Below, piece after piece: positions 63,481 to 64,000 of a stretch of 64,000 nt of DNA. The notes under the pieces are model-generated. The model was not told the origin of the DNA, ran no database searches, and was given only the letters and a program-made list of their open reading frames with translations. The position numbers and the translations under genes were made by a program. Source of the DNA: Microcebus murinus (taxonomy: Eukaryota > Chordata > Mammalia > Primates > Cheirogaleidae); assembly GCF_040939455.1 (NCBI RefSeq), contig NC_134116.1, positions 42,547,400 through 42,611,399 on the forward strand, given 5' to 3'. How positions within the stretch are numbered: position 1 is the first letter of the stretch; every line of letters starts with the position of its first letter.

Positions 63481-64000
63481 AATTACAACTTTTTAATTAT
63501 AACCATAAAACATTTACTACAAAGACCATATTCTGTTTTTCATTTATAAGTTTCCAGTGAGTACCTTGTATACTATATTATTTGCCTCTCTATGTTACTA
63601 TTTTAAATCACTTAGAAAAACAAAGAAATCCTTCCTATCTAATGATAATCAGCATCAACATTTGACTAATATAGAATATAATATTGATCAGATGTTTGTT
63701 AATGTTAACTTGTTTGTACTAATCCTCCAAAGATAATTTGTATATCTGCAGATGACATGCTTTTAACAACTACCTGTTAGGTCAAATTTGACAGATTTTG
63801 ACCAAGATCTCTTATAGAATTTATAGAAAATTGTGATCTGCAGCATATATTTTAGTTAAATCAAGTTTCTGATCATAAAAGTGTATAATATTTTAGTCAG
63901 ACTCTCAATATAAGGACCAATACCTCACACTAATGGTTTTATTGTACTTTCCAAAATAGCTTTAAGTATGTTTGTGGTAGTTGTAAAAAACAAATGCTGT

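Larger units (their letters stand above)
57209..64000 (+). other. KLHL1: KLHL1 intron 1, 5' part
   Basis: It starts at the GTAAAG donor after exon 1 and runs off the window. No second KLHL1 exon (BTB start) is seen; human intron 1 is very long. From 57,209 to about 60,450 I see only unique AT-rich sequence. Then follow an L2 remnant, a MIR, a young antisense Alu, unique DNA, and a short young L1. The last 500 bases hold nothing I can name. Confidence 0.9.

Overview
The window looks like nuclear DNA of a strepsirrhine primate (lemur/loris group). The dimeric Alu copies at 11,731-12,062, 44,655-44,978 and 61,831-62,162 carry the variant right arm (GTGAGCTAGGCTGATGCC) and the extra AT-rich linker (around CCAATTAATTT) that I know from lemur and galago Alus, not from monkeys or apes. 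The L1 3' ends are also of the non-anthropoid type. No bacterial, organellar or operon-like organisation is present.

Only one protein-coding gene is supported: the first coding exon of KLHL1 (kelch-like 1) on the + strand at 56,706-57,208. A GC/CpG-rich 5' UTR and promoter lie upstream (about 55,870-56,705) and the first ~6.8 kb of intron 1 follow. The 56 kb upstream of KLHL1 is AT-rich and gene-poor. In human this interval holds ATXN8OS (KLHL1-AS), the antisense non-coding RNA whose last exon carries the CTA/CTG repeat expanded in spinocerebellar ataxia type 8. About 30.5 kb upstream of the KLHL1 ATG, at 26,203-26,220, I find a tiny CAG(1)-TAG(2) motif in the same orientation as the human CAG/TAG tract. 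I propose it as the orthologous, unexpanded SCA8 site.

The rest is a layered record of mobile elements. Ancient L2 and MIR remnants, MaLR-type LTRs, a Tigger/MER2-type and an hAT-Charlie-type DNA transposon, and two decayed mariner copies (HSMAR2-like at 11.2-12.7 kb, HSMAR1-like at 18.45-19.55 kb) form the old layer. Younger insertions lie on top: three dimeric Alus (two with clear target-site duplications) and six L1 3'-end copies. Among these are a twin-primed (5'-inverted) L1 at 27.4-28.7 kb with a 16-bp target duplication, a 3.9-kb L1 at 46.47-50.35 kb with an apparent 5' UTR joined through part of ORF1 directly to late ORF2, a 205-bp L1 tail inserted into a MIR at 37.6 kb, and a short L1 at 63.06-63.48 kb with a 14-bp duplication. 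Microsatellites are frequent: GA, TC, CA, a 300-bp TTTC/TTCC polypyrimidine tract at 53.5 kb, and a (CT)n(AT)n block 0.7 kb upstream of the presumed KLHL1 start of transcription.

Taken together the window is a KLHL1 promoter plus its antisense/SCA8 flank. What acts together is a sense coding exon and a probable antisense lncRNA sharing the same exon. Most other open frames are repeat remnants, microsatellites or shadows.
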